DNA of 64,000 bases from Flavobacterium taihuense (GTDB lineage: Bacteria > Bacteroidota > Bacteroidia > Flavobacteriales > Flavobacteriaceae): contig NZ_JAHWYN010000006.1 of the NCBI RefSeq assembly GCF_019351435.1, forward strand, positions 186,001 through 250,000, given 5' to 3'. The translations under genes were made by a program, and so were the position numbers. Each line of letters opens with the position of its first letter. Position 1 is the stretch's first letter. Below the pieces are notes generated by a model that searched no databases, was not told the DNA's origin, and worked only from the letters and a program-made list of their open reading frames with translations. Of the stretch, positions 1 to 9,104 are shown in pieces.

Positions 1-2529
1 AATAGGGGGCCATTTTTGTTTTTCCTGAAAAATCAGCCGTTGGTTGGATTACGGTTTGTCATTAGCCTGATAAACTTTGCCTGCAAGCAATGGACAAACG
101 ATTATACGCACAAACAAAAAGCAATACCAAAGCTAGCGATTGAATTCCCAGATGACAAGCATGAATATATTGGTGATTCGAGGATGTATTTTTGGTATCG
201 CGATCACGGTCAGTGCTCACATGCTATTGTCAGTGCATTACAGGCCTTGGAAAAGTTCCTGATTGATGCCAGTGATAATGATGGTCCTGTTTGTGGTTTT
301 GTTGACATTGTTTTAAAAGAGGGCAATTCGACAGCTTACCTCGGCGTGATTAATTCTGTAGGCAGATATAACCCTAGTTTGTATTTGACAGTATTAAAAC
401 CATTGTTACAAGTGCTGGAATTCTATTTATGGGAAAAGGATCTGGATTACGGTGCTTTCGGTATTGAAGGACACCAAATGATGGGTTCTAATTTTTTTGA
501 CAAAACCACTTTAAAACTAGCAAAAAAATGGCATGATTTGCCTCACCGCCGAAGATCAATCAACAGCACTGCACTAATCTTATACATGAACAATCCTGAG
601 ATTCAGGAATACTTTGTGCCTATAGTTACGAAGTGGACAACCATTCTAAGTGAAATTGAAGCACAGGGTGAAACTTTCCCTTACCTGACGCGGCTCATTA
701 CCTTTTTCAATATAGAAAATTACGAATCTAAAAATGATGGCAAACAGACCTACTTTGAATACAAAGAACCTAAAGCAATTACCGCCGAATTTGAGCATGC
801 TCGCGCGGAAATGCAGGTGGACCATGACCTCCATTTATTTCCTTTTAGGTGCCTACAGGATATCGAAAAAGGCATACAATATGACTTGGCACAAAGCGAG
901 GCACTGTGGAAGTCAATTCAGGAAATTGCTGTAACTAACGACGAAGACCCGTACGAGTCCTTTAGCGGAAAACACAAATCCGTATTGGGTGGATGCGCTG
1001 TTTTACTTTACAATAAAGAAAGCTGGATTTCGAAACATCCGGAAATTACAGGCTGGACGGTTGCCTACATTGAACAAGCATTGGACGGTTATCAAACCGA
1101 CTCTTATGGCAGGGCGCAGGCGGACATTGGTGATTCATGGACAGCATTTACAGCTCGCACCTTGGGAATACTATGGTCAGAGAAACCTAACGACAAGCAG
1201 TTAAGAAGACTAACAGGCCAACTTATTTTAAAATCACCATACGATACCGCGAATGTTTTATTCGCAGTGATTTCTAAAAATTTAAACTGGTCTGACGCAA
1301 ATTTTGTACAAGTCCAAAATTTCCTTATACTATTTAGCATTGGGTTCGATAGGAATTATTCCTTAAACAGCCCCAGATATCTACAGTTTAATCAAGAAGA
1401 AGAAGAAGAAGAAACCTTGATGCTACGCTTCTTGAAATTTACCGGACTTGCTCAATTTATAAAACAAGAAACGAAGGGATTCGATCTTGATAAATATAAT
1501 AATAGGATATTAAAAGACTTTATCAATAATAAAACCCCAAGTGAACTATTAACGTGGTCGAAACTGCGACTTTCCATTCCTAAAACAAGACAGCATTGGA
1601 GGTATAATGATAACGATACCGTTGGGAATGATTCCGGATTGGATAAAAAAATGTTACAGCATGCCTTTGTATCAATACCTTCCTTAGACGGGCTCATTGC
1701 CACAGACCGAAAGCATTTGCTTATATTCTGGAAACAGGTGTTGGAACAAATAACATTTGAATTGGGTGAAATCAATGAGAAACCCAGACAGCATGATAAC
1801 TATCCACACGCTTTTGATATATGGTCAATGGAAAAGATAGCGAGAGTTGTATTGGATATCGAATCAGATGATGTATTCACTACTAAAAGTTTTTGGCAAC
1901 CGATATTTGCTTACGGATATCTCGCCAATGAATGGATTGACCGGTTCTTACTGTATTATTTCCTAAATGGTACTGAAAAAAAAGTAACCGCAGACAGGTT
2001 CTTCAACCTATTATCTAATATGATTGCTTTTGCGGATAAATGTACGACCTGGGATACGAAACGGCATTACCGAGGAAAGGAAATATGGGAATCATTGGTT
2101 GGCGTTTCAGGCTCAGTATTGCCTTGGTGGAAGGACGGAGACAGCGTGGCTTTTTTCGAAAGACTCGCACCGGAAACCATCAAATGGGGGCAAAAGCGTT
2201 CTTATGACCAAGATGTCGTTTATAAAATCCTTTATATACTTAAAACCAAGCCTGGTAAAACAATCCTGAAAGAAGGTATTTCAATTGTCACGAAACATTT
2301 AAACTTCATCAAAATTGGTGATAAAATGGGAACACGTGAGGGTTATGTCAGGGTAGGTTTTAAACATGAGGATTTCTTGGCAGGAACGGCAAGCTACCTT
2401 TGGGAGCATTGCAGGGAACAAATTAAAAATGATGCAGAATTATTAAACGGTTTTAAAGAAATCGTAACTTTTCTTGTTGCAAGACAGAATTTGATTGGGA
2501 TTGAGTTGCAGGAAAGTGTAATATTTTAA
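1..2529 (+). CDS. C-terminal part of a large helical protein of unknown family, cut by the window edge
   Basis: The reading frame is open to the left edge of the window, so the true start lies outside; the TTG at 16 is only the first possible start inside. At least 842 residues remain. I do not recognise the family. The visible part is mostly predicted alpha-helical, rich in aromatic residues, without signal peptide, transmembrane segment, Walker motifs or obvious catalytic motif. Repeated helical blocks (for example residues 340-440) recall HEAT-like or STAND sensor regions. An acidic run of six Glu lies near codons 463-468. The stop is 18 bp before the start of a PD-(D/E)xK nuclease-like gene, so the two are probably co-transcribed. 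By inference this could be the sensor or effector-scaffold part of a defence system, with any NTPase domain encoded before position 1. The function is not established. Confidence 0.6.
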   Translation, partial: NRGPFLFFLKNQPLVGLRFVISLINFACKQWTNDYTHKQKAIPKLAIEFPDDKHEYIGDSRMYFWYRDHGQCSHAIVSALQALEKFLIDASDNDGPVCGFVDIVLKEGNSTAYLGVINSVGRYNPSLYLTVLKPLLQVLEFYLWEKDLDYGAFGIEGHQMMGSNFFDKTTLKLAKKWHDLPHRRRSINSTALILYMNNPEIQEYFVPIVTKWTTILSEIEAQGETFPYLTRLITFFNIENYESKNDGKQTYFEYKEPKAITAEFEHARAEMQVDHDLHLFPFRCLQDIEKGIQYDLAQSEALWKSIQEIAVTNDEDPYESFSGKHKSVLGGCAVLLYNKESWISKHPEITGWTVAYIEQALDGYQTDSYGRAQADIGDSWTAFTARTLGILWSEKPNDKQLRRLTGQLILKSPYDTANVLFAVISKNLNWSDANFVQVQNFLILFSIGFDRNYSLNSPRYLQFNQEEEEEETLMLRFLKFTGLAQFIKQETKGFDLDKYNNRILKDFINNKTPSELLTWSKLRLSIPKTRQHWRYNDNDTVGNDSGLDKKMLQHAFVSIPSLDGLIATDRKHLLIFWKQVLEQITFELGEINEKPRQHDNYPHAFDIWSMEKIARVVLDIESDDVFTTKSFWQPIFAYGYLANEWIDRFLLYYFLNGTEKKVTADRFFNLLSNMIAFADKCTTWDTKRHYRGKEIWESLVGVSGSVLPWWKDGDSVAFFERLAPETIKWGQKRSYDQDVVYKILYILKTKPGKTILKEGISIVTKHLNFIKIGDKMGTREGYVRVGFKHEDFLAGTASYLWEHCREQIKNDAELLNGFKEIVTFLVARQNLIGIELQESVIF

Positions 2530-2547
2530 AGGATAAAGAATTTAAAT

Positions 2548-3870
2548 ATGGAAGACCTTTCGGTATACTGGTTAGGTAAATCAAAAATTGCTTTAGATTG
2601 GTTTATTGAGGTAATGGGTAGGAATGAATGGATAAGACGTAGGCAAAATATTGTTGACTATTTTAATAATGATACTCCTAGTCATGGAGACCACAAAAGG
2701 ATTGCTGTTTATAGTGACTGGATTTCTTGGTATATGTATTTAGTCGAATCAGTTTATGAGCGGCCAGGTTGTGGAGACCCTGCACAATTGAACCGTATAA
2801 ATATTTTTTTTGCCACCATCGGGAATAACCTCAATGATTTAAAGAAAATGATTGGGATTGATTCCAAAATTAAAATTATGCTGAATGAAAAACAAAATCA
2901 GCCTGATGATACACTATACGAATTAGCTGTTGCATTGCTGTATAGCAGAAATGGCTGGGAAGTTGAATTTGTCAAAGAAAGTAGTAGCATTAAAACTCCC
3001 GATTTAAAAATTGCTAAAGGTAACCGATTATATTGGGTTGAATGTAAACGCTTGGCAAAAACGACAGAGTATGGTGAGAAGGAACGTGTAGAATGGATGA
3101 AAAGGTCAAAACATCTTCTCGAAATAATGGAGCTTCATCGCAAACCTGTTTTTGCTAAAATTTTATTTAAGACTCCCGTAGAATCTACTCCTGAATTTAT
3201 TTTAACATATTGCTACGCCGAATATATAAAATCTAAGGGGTTAAAAAAAACTATATCCAACCAATTTATTGATTTTATCGTTACGGAAATCAATTTGGAA
3301 AATATTAACGAAAGCCTTGCCATTAAAGATTTACGAGAAGGATCAGCGGAATTTTATGAACTACTGACATCTGATTATGATATTCATGGTAACTATGGAC
3401 ATAAGGCAGAACTTGCAGAAGGATTTAAATATCAACCGGATAATCCTTTAGCTGTTTTAAATATAACGGCTAAAAAATTAAGACAGGTGTATGTTGTCAA
3501 GTGGGAATGTATTGCTGACGATTCAATAGACCGAAAAGCGAAAGATTTTCAAAAAATTCTTAGTAAGGCTACTAAACAAATACCTGCTATTGGCAAAAGT
3601 ATTATTCAAATTGGATATGAAACACTTAGTGGCATTATTGTGGAGCGGGAAAGGGAATCAAAAATAAAATTACTTCTTGATAAATTTCACTTTGACAATA
3701 AAGATGTTGAAGGTGTATTTTTCAATTCAATGCAATTTCTCTCCAAACCACAAGGTTTTGATTGGGCACAAACAACAATTTATTTTCAAAATGAATCAAT
3801 ACTTGAAGATAATTTACTCATTGAAACCCCAGAAGGAGAATATTCAAAAGGAACACATTGGGAAACTTAA
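2548..3870 (+). CDS. PD-(D/E)xK nuclease-like protein, possible defence effector
   Basis: A 440-residue soluble protein. Residues 125-167 carry a restriction-endonuclease-fold signature: Glu125 in a helix (YELAVALLY), a hydrophobic strand ending in PDLKI with Asp152, then YWVECKR giving Glu165-x-Lys167. This E...D...ExK order is typical of PD-(D/E)xK nucleases that cut DNA or RNA. Residues 1-110 are helical and aromatic-rich, and residues 180-430 do not match a family I recognise. It follows the large upstream gene by 18 bp in the same orientation, which suggests an operon. Location next to a mobile-element end fits a mobile defence or restriction module. The nuclease fold is seen from motifs; the defence role is inferred. 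Confidence 0.7.
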   Translation: MEDLSVYWLGKSKIALDWFIEVMGRNEWIRRRQNIVDYFNNDTPSHGDHKRIAVYSDWISWYMYLVESVYERPGCGDPAQLNRINIFFATIGNNLNDLKKMIGIDSKIKIMLNEKQNQPDDTLYELAVALLYSRNGWEVEFVKESSSIKTPDLKIAKGNRLYWVECKRLAKTTEYGEKERVEWMKRSKHLLEIMELHRKPVFAKILFKTPVESTPEFILTYCYAEYIKSKGLKKTISNQFIDFIVTEINLENINESLAIKDLREGSAEFYELLTSDYDIHGNYGHKAELAEGFKYQPDNPLAVLNITAKKLRQVYVVKWECIADDSIDRKAKDFQKILSKATKQIPAIGKSIIQIGYETLSGIIVERERESKIKLLLDKFHFDNKDVEGVFFNSMQFLSKPQGFDWAQTTIYFQNESILEDNLLIETPEGEYSKGTHWET

Positions 3871-4083
3871 ATATAATTTCTGTAATTTCTTTTGGTCTCT
3901 CATAGTTGTTGGCGAAAGCTACATCTCCGTAATCTATTAATCCTTTTATAAATAATTAGCCTAACATCTTTTTACGGTCCTGCAATCACTAAAATTAAGA
4001 AATTAAAAAACAAAGCATTCCAATTTACGACATCTAAGATTAAACAGTATTTCTAAAGTATATCTTTAACTGAGATTTAATAT

Positions 4084-4266
4084 ATGGATGTTATGAAACC
4101 ATTTACCTATGATCAAATACCTATTATAATAAACAAACTTCATAATAAATTAGAGCACTTGGAAAAGCTTAAATTAAGAATCTCTATTACAGAAGAAAAT
4201 AAAGATGAACTTCTAAATGTTGAAGAAGCATCAAAACTTTTAAATCTTTCTATAGCTATCACTTAG
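4084..4266 (+). pseudogene. Truncated excisionase-type HTH gene (left copy)
   Basis: Sixty codons match the first two thirds of the intact 107-residue HTH protein at 63433-63756, including the KLEHLEKL coiled segment and the EEASKLLNLS start of the DNA-binding helix. The frame then breaks off. Alignment with the right copy shows an internal deletion of roughly 220 bp that removed the recognition helix and C-terminus and joined the gene to the downstream non-coding sequence (ATCACTTAGC in both copies). Without the recognition helix it cannot bind DNA as its paralogue should. It marks the end of a mobile element. Confidence 0.8.
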
Positions 4267-4440
4267 CTTTTTTTATGTCAGTGATATAATCAATATTCAA
4301 AGTTTATAACTATTTTTGTGTAAACAACTCCCATGAGTTATGTTATCTTGATAAGGATACTTTGTTTTGTTTTGCGATAGTTTGCTTTAAATTGTACCAT
4401 AATTGTACCACTGCAGTTTAAAACTCTATTAAAGTAAGGA
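4084..4440 (+). repeat. Left copy of a long direct repeat (mobile-element end module)
   Basis: The sequence matches 63433-64000 in the same orientation: first the HTH gene, then about 175 bp of non-coding DNA that is nearly identical (4261-4440 against 63820-64000, the right copy running to the window edge). High conservation of non-coding sequence suggests integrase arm or attachment functions rather than a coding constraint. The left copy lacks an internal segment of about 220 bp. Confidence 0.85.
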
Positions 4441-4992
4441 AAGTTATTTTCTGCATCGGCAAATAATTAACATAATTTTAACATATTTACTTAATTTTAT
4501 GTTAAATTAAAACCTAAAAATCCTACATATTTCACTTTAAAATCTACTTTTTGTACCGTAATTGTACCATAAAAGAAAAAATCTCTATTATGTGTCTTTT
4601 AGGAGCAAATAACGACGCTTAAATACTCTTAAATCCAATTAATATTATTAAAAACAACCAAAATTACAGGCAAATTAACATTTTTATTTGCATTTGTTTT
4701 GTTTAAAATTGTACCACTCCTTCATATACAATCTGTGAGCTACTGTAAACACTGGTTTGTTACTTTCTTTTACAGAAATTAGCAAATTTTTGAACTACTT
4801 AAATGAAATAAGAAACATCAATATTGGAATTGAAATCCTTATATTTATAGAGCAATTAAAAATTTAGCCAGGGAAAATACACTTGCAATAATTTCTCTCC
4901 AAATCAAAATGTATTGATTAGGTGTTCTTATAATTAACTTCATGACGCTCTTAATTAATTACTTTACAACCCTATAATTCCAACTAATAAAA
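4267..4992. other. Gene-free stretch with repeated TTGTACC words, possible integrase arm sites
   Basis: No credible gene is seen. The word TTGTACC occurs in three clusters: a double copy at 4392-4410 (ATTGTACCATAATTGTACCA), a double copy at 4551-4570, and a single copy at 4709-4717. The clusters lie about 159 bp apart. The first cluster is also present in the right-hand repeat at 63952-63971. Same-orientation repeats near xis-like genes suggest arm-type recombinase sites; this is inference. Confidence 0.45.
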
Positions 4993-5565
4993 TTGAAAAT
5001 GAGCTCGAATATTTCGGTATATAGAATATGTGGTTTTTGTGGTTTTGAGTTCCTTGCAAAGAAAACCACAACAAAATATTGCTCATTAAAATGTGCAAGC
5101 AAAGATTATAAACGAAGGTTAAAAAATCAGAAAATTGAAAGCTCCAACCTTGAAACAATCAAAATAATAAATCAGCCACTTATTGATCTTAAAAACAAAG
5201 AATTTTTAAATGTCAAACAACTTGCACTACTTTTAGGTTTTTCAGTTAAGACTGTCTATCGTTTGATCAATACCAAAAGAATAAATGCATATAACTTTTC
5301 AGAAAGGAAAACCTTAATTAGACGGTGTGATATTAATGCTTTATTTGAAAAGCCACAAATTGGCTTTGAAGTAGTTTTACGACCAAAAGAACAAACAAAA
5401 CAGGCTGAAATTAAAGACTGTTACACTATCACTGCAATACAAAAGAAATTTAATATTTCAAATGGCGCTTTATACAATCTTATAAAACGAAATAACATAA
5501 GTAAATTTTCACTGGGAAAGTTTACTTATGTTGCTAAAAAAGATATTGAAGCTTATATAAAGTAA
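4993..5565 (+). CDS. Zinc-ribbon plus twin helix-turn-helix protein of a mobile element
   Basis: A 190-residue protein. Residues 13-34 carry CGFC and YCSLKC, a four-Cys zinc ribbon. Residues 72-115 (FLNVKQLALLLGFS) and 142-190 (YTITAIQKKFNIS) are two excisionase/MerR-like HTH_17 modules, each ending in an Arg/Lys-rich wing. Such proteins accompany tyrosine recombinases on Bacteroidota integrative elements and probably act as excisionase or recombination directionality factor. Here no integrase follows; the next sequence is an IS6 remnant in opposite orientation. A start at 4999 (second Met) is equally possible. The DNA-binding role is clear from the domains; the partner recombinase is missing from the window. 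Confidence 0.75.
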   Translation: MKMSSNISVYRICGFCGFEFLAKKTTTKYCSLKCASKDYKRRLKNQKIESSNLETIKIINQPLIDLKNKEFLNVKQLALLLGFSVKTVYRLINTKRINAYNFSERKTLIRRCDINALFEKPQIGFEVVLRPKEQTKQAEIKDCYTITAIQKKFNISNGALYNLIKRNNISKFSLGKFTYVAKKDIEAYIK

Positions 5566-5574
5566 TACTATTAC

Positions 5575-6030
5575 TATTTTAGAAAACGAACGTTTATTAT
5601 AAACTTTAACAGCACTCCTATTTGAGCCGCTTTTATCAATATTTATTATAGCTGGTTTACAATTATTGGCAATTGCTTTAATTAAAAATGACTGAGCGCT
5701 CATCCTTTGTCATCTCTTGGTCAACAGGAAATCAACCGTATTGCCTAGTTTATCTACTGCCCTATAGAAATAACACCAAATACCTTTTACTTTCATATAG
5801 GTTTCATCCAATCTCCAGCTTGTCCCCACTCTACTCTTTCTCTTCTTCGTCGCTGACTCAATAAAAGGTGTAAACTTATAAACCCAGCGTTGGATTGCGG
5901 CATGATCCACAATCACACCCCTAATTTTAATGATTTCTTCAACGTCACGGTAACTAAGTGTAAATCTTAATTTAAAATATACTGCCTGAATAATTATGTG
6001 TTTTGGATAACAATGACCTTTAGTATTCAT
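5575..6030 (-). pseudogene. Broken IS6-family DDE transposase
   Basis: The first 106 codons contain the IS6 features: an HTH region (YRDVEEII), the catalytic DETY motif with its first Asp, and the second Asp in FYRAVDKLGN. An in-frame TGA near 5710 follows LLTKR, most likely a CGA-to-TGA change, since the same frame continues with MSAQSFLIKAI and INIDKSGSN. After KRSFSKI the homology stops, so the catalytic Glu region is gone. It cannot code for an active transposase. The missing 3' part of an IS6 element is found, as another degenerate fragment, at 41741-42106. Confidence 0.8.
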
Positions 6031-6086
6031 TTTTTGCTAGTTTTAAAAAACCAAAGATAAAAAGGTATTCCAGATGCAACAGAACC
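5575..6086 (-). mobile_element. IS6-family insertion sequence remnant (5' part)
   Basis: The right boundary at 6075-6086 reads TGCAACAGAACC, the complement of the usual IS6 terminal repeat GGTTCTGTTGCA. The element carries the N-terminal and central transposase on the minus strand and is cut off near 5575, next to the HTH gene. The second terminal repeat is not seen. Confidence 0.75.
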
Positions 6087-6216
6087 TAAAACCAAAATAT
6101 TACACTACTATATCATAAAATATTTTTTTTATTGATCAAATTTTCGAACTAACTCATAAATAAAATAGTAATGATAAATTCTTAACAAAGTTAATAATAG
6201 GTTAAAAAAAAAGTAG

Positions 6217-6262
6217 TTGTCCGATAGATGACAATCTAAAAATAGTGAACTAAATACATTTG
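6217..6262 (+). promoter_or_regulatory. Crp/Fnr-type operator and -7 box before the lipoprotein gene
   Basis: TTGTCCGATAGATGACAA at 6217-6234 is an inverted repeat of the form TTGT-N10-ACAA. TACATTTG at 6255-6262 fits the Bacteroidota -7 box. The distance from base 12 of the operator to the final G is 34 nt, the same as at 13170, 44974, 58874 and 62430, which puts the operator near -41 as in class II Crp activation. Confidence 0.6.
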
Positions 6263-6289
6263 CGTAACAAATTAAAAAACATTTAAATT

Positions 6290-7225
6290 ATGAAAAAAAA
6301 GTTTTATTTAGCGGCTCTTGTTTTAGGTATCGTTACTGCATCATGCAGTAGTGATAATAATGAAACACCAAAACCAATTTCAAAAGACATTACCACTGCC
6401 GAAAAAGTAAGTGTCGATCGTTTTAGTTCAACCACGGGACACTTACAAGTAAGAACTGCATCCAATGGTCTGCCGGCAGCAAATGCACCCGTAAATTTTG
6501 ATACACAACCTTTTATTACAACAGGATTAGACAAAACCGGTGCTTCAGTAAAGTATTATAATTTTGATGTTCAATCCGTTATACCAGCTCCAATTTATGT
6601 TTTCTTTAAAGCAGATGGAGTTACCCCGATAACGGGACAAAATAACATTATCGGTGTTATTCCAGGTGATACAGGTTACAATGATTTTTGGTTAGTAAAA
6701 AAAGTTATCGTTACTGAAAGCTACGTTCCTAACTCAATCACAAGTGTAGCCGAAGTCTTGGCCTCAAATTACCCAATCACTTCCACAACTAGTATTGTAA
6801 ATTGTCCTGTGGTACCATTTGGCTCAACTGCAGCCAGAAGCAACGTCGCTGGAACAGCAAGTGTACTAACAATTGGATGGTACAACGGTAAAGCAGTAGC
6901 TTACTTCAATTTTGATGAAGCTCCGTTAACCGCAACTGCGTCAGGATTGGTTCCTACATCGCCAATTTACGTAACATTTAATATTGATCCGGCAGCTAAT
7001 AACCCCGCTTCGGGACCTGCTTCAGGATTTAAGTCAGAAACAGGAACCTTACAAACACACAACGTAATTGCTACTATCCCTACAGATGTGGCAACTTACT
7101 CACCATTATGGAGTGTTCAAGTTATCAGCAATGCAAATTTTGGATCAGTGACAAATCTAGCAACTGCAACAAGTTTCCCTTTCTCTCCAGCAGGTGCCAA
7201 CGTAAACTGTCCAGTAGTAAAATAA
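6290..7225 (+). CDS. Lipoprotein with two internal repeats, function unknown
   Basis: A 311-residue exported protein. The signal peptide ends in VTASC-SSD, a lipobox followed by acidic residues, suggesting outer-membrane anchoring. The mature part shows two related units of about 120 residues: residues 94-175 (YYNFDV ... IYVFF ... NCPVV) and 200-310 (YFNFDE ... IYVTF ... NCPVV), each ending in NCPVV with a single Cys. The two Cys could be ligands or form a disulfide. I do not recognise a named family. It has its own promoter with a Crp/Fnr-type operator and stands alone, so it probably belongs with the other envelope genes that carry this operator (MsrB, YHS and DM13 proteins). Confidence 0.75.
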   Translation: MKKKFYLAALVLGIVTASCSSDNNETPKPISKDITTAEKVSVDRFSSTTGHLQVRTASNGLPAANAPVNFDTQPFITTGLDKTGASVKYYNFDVQSVIPAPIYVFFKADGVTPITGQNNIIGVIPGDTGYNDFWLVKKVIVTESYVPNSITSVAEVLASNYPITSTTSIVNCPVVPFGSTAARSNVAGTASVLTIGWYNGKAVAYFNFDEAPLTATASGLVPTSPIYVTFNIDPAANNPASGPASGFKSETGTLQTHNVIATIPTDVATYSPLWSVQVISNANFGSVTNLATATSFPFSPAGANVNCPVVK

Positions 7226-7463
7226 TTTTTTGATGGTTGATTAGTAGTTGAATGAAATAGGGTTATTAATAAAAATTTTTAACCCTATTCATTAAAAAAG
7301 TAACAACATTTTAAATAACTATCTTATTTACAATAAATTAAAGTTTCAGGACAAAATAATACAATTCTAAATTCAATTTATAAATCTAAACAAATCTAGT
7401 CTTATCAATTTTTAATTTTAGTATTAAAGAGATCTATTTATTATTTTATTTAAAATAAAAAAC

Positions 7464-7868
7464 ATGAAAAAAACTATACAACGAGGTGCTGTAACACTAT
7501 TGTTTATCGTTATAGCCTCCTTTTTTGGATATAATTATTTAATCTATGGAGGAGAAAGAGACATAGCAACAGAAACCGTGGACTATTTTATAACAGCAAA
7601 AAGAATTACTTCCGAATTTACATCAGACGTTCAATTATCAAACAAAAAATATCTTGAAAAAGCAGTTGCAATTTCTGGACAAATAACAACCATAAACGAC
7701 AAAGAAATAATTTTAAACAATACAATAATATGCAATTTACAGAATTCTGATCCCTCACTTAAAAAAAATATAGTTGTAACCATAAAAGGAAGAATCGTTG
7801 GCTATGATGATTTATTGGAAGAATTAAAACTGGATCAGTGTTTAATAATTAAAAAAGAAATAAAATGA
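7464..7868 (+). CDS. Membrane-anchored OB-fold protein, tRNA_anti-like family
   Basis: A 134-residue protein. Residues 8-30 form one hydrophobic anchor. The remainder (FTSDVQLSNKKYLEKAVAIS, then GQITTIN, VVTIKGRIVGYDDLL) has the pattern of the tRNA_anti-like OB-fold family common in Flavobacteriia. The beta-barrel is expected outside the cytoplasm; a ligand is not known. The stop overlaps the start of the DUF5777 gene by 4 bp (ATGA), so the two are translationally coupled at the head of the operon 7464-9650 with the cytochrome and YceI genes. Confidence 0.75.
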   Translation: MKKTIQRGAVTLLFIVIASFFGYNYLIYGGERDIATETVDYFITAKRITSEFTSDVQLSNKKYLEKAVAISGQITTINDKEIILNNTIICNLQNSDPSLKKNIVVTIKGRIVGYDDLLEELKLDQCLIIKKEIK

Positions 7869-8734
7869 AATTAAAAAGCATCATGACTTTTTCTTTAGTA
7901 CTTTTTGTGTATGCACTTGCATCCGCGCAGGAAGATCTGCTAGGTCAATTAGATACCGTTAAGTTAAAAGAGAAAACGATAGAAACAGCTACATTTAAGG
8001 CGTTGCAAATTGGAAATATGCAGTCTACCAAGTTAGCTTCAAAAGGAGAAACTTATATTTTGATAGCACACCGCTTTGGTGATTTGACAAAAGGATTAGA
8101 TAATTTCTTTGGACTAGATAACGCTTATACAAAAATTGGCGCAATTTATGGTGTAACTAACTGGCTATCTTTAGGAGCGTCAAGACAAACCTACCACAAA
8201 ATTTATGAATTAACAGCAAAATATAAATTTGCCAATCAAGAGACCAATGGATTTCCCGTAACAATCGTTGGCTACAATACTTGGGACATTAATACAGAAT
8301 TAAGTGAAGATGATTATCCTCAATTAAAAGCAAGTGATCGGTATAATTATTCTACTCAATTACCCATTTCTAGAAAATTTTCCAATTCCTTTTCTTTAGA
8401 AATAACACCAATATATGTTCATAAAAATTTATACGACCTTATTCCAGGAACGGAGAAAGAAAATCAATTTTTAATAGGTGCAGGTGGCAGATATAAATTA
8501 ACAAAAAGACTAAGTTTTAATTTAGAATATGCAGCGAGAATAAATGCACCTGAGAATACAATCTACCACAACCCACTTACATTAGGACTGGATATAGAAA
8601 CAGGTGGCCATGTCTTTCAATTGGTTTTTTCAAACAGTCAGTCCTTAAATGATGTAGCAGTATTTACAAATACTACTGGAAAATGGAATGGTGGTGGAAT
8701 CTATTTTGGATTTAATATGTATAGAGTTTTTTAA
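7865..8734 (+). CDS. DUF5777-type outer-membrane beta-barrel protein
   Basis: A 289-residue protein with a signal peptide (LVLFVYALASAQ). The body alternates hydrophobic and polar residues as in a beta-barrel and ends in Phe (YRVF). The early segment AHRFGDLTKG and the segment FGLDNAYTKIG are typical of DUF5777 proteins, found next to c-type cytochromes and YceI-like genes in Bacteroidota. It is probably located in the outer membrane; transport or assembly roles are unproven. It overlaps the upstream OB-fold gene by 4 bp and lies 11 bp before the cytochrome gene. Confidence 0.8.
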   Translation: MKLKSIMTFSLVLFVYALASAQEDLLGQLDTVKLKEKTIETATFKALQIGNMQSTKLASKGETYILIAHRFGDLTKGLDNFFGLDNAYTKIGAIYGVTNWLSLGASRQTYHKIYELTAKYKFANQETNGFPVTIVGYNTWDINTELSEDDYPQLKASDRYNYSTQLPISRKFSNSFSLEITPIYVHKNLYDLIPGTEKENQFLIGAGGRYKLTKRLSFNLEYAARINAPENTIYHNPLTLGLDIETGGHVFQLVFSNSQSLNDVAVFTNTTGKWNGGGIYFGFNMYRVF

Positions 8735-8745
8735 AAAATTAGAGT

Positions 8746-9096
8746 ATGAAGTATAAAAAATTAATTACAGCTAGTATTTGTGCGCTAACAATTATCTCTT
8801 GCGAGTCTAATACTTATGAAGAAATATCTCAAACAAACGAAATTATCAATCCTACTTACATTGCTCATGTCAAACCTATAATTACAGAAAATTGTATTAG
8901 TTGTCATAGCACTGCAGGAGGACAGCGCCCCTATTTAGAAAGTAATGATGAAGTCAAAGATGCAATTTTAAACTTTGGCCTTATAAATCAAATAGAAGCT
9001 CCTTCTGGTCTAGGAATGCCATTGAGAGGCAGAATGCCACAAACAAAAATAGATATAATAAAATTATGGTCAGCCAATGGCTATATAAATCAATAA
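8746..9096 (+). CDS. Single-heme c-type cytochrome-like lipoprotein
   Basis: A 116-residue protein. The signal peptide ends in a lipobox (TIISC-ES). One heme-binding motif, CISCH, lies at residues 50-54 within NCISCHSTAGGQRPYL, and MPLRG/GRMPQ segments near the C-terminus could supply the Met ligand. This resembles the short cytochrome c domains that follow a VKPII-ENC pattern in Bacteroidota surface proteins. It probably carries electrons on the periplasmic face. The operon context (DUF5777 barrel, YceI) is the usual one for this type. Confidence 0.85.
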   Translation: MKYKKLITASICALTIISCESNTYEEISQTNEIINPTYIAHVKPIITENCISCHSTAGGQRPYLESNDEVKDAILNFGLINQIEAPSGLGMPLRGRMPQTKIDIIKLWSANGYINQ

Positions 9097-9104
9097 AAAA
9101 TAGA

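Noticed and set aside
3677..3940. 87-residue frame overlapping the nuclease-like gene
   Set aside because: Shadow frame of the well-supported 2548-3870 gene.
4390..4720. CRISPR array, because of repeated TTGTACC words
   Set aside because: Repeats are only 7-10 bp, unevenly paired, and spacers are about 150 bp; no cas genes.
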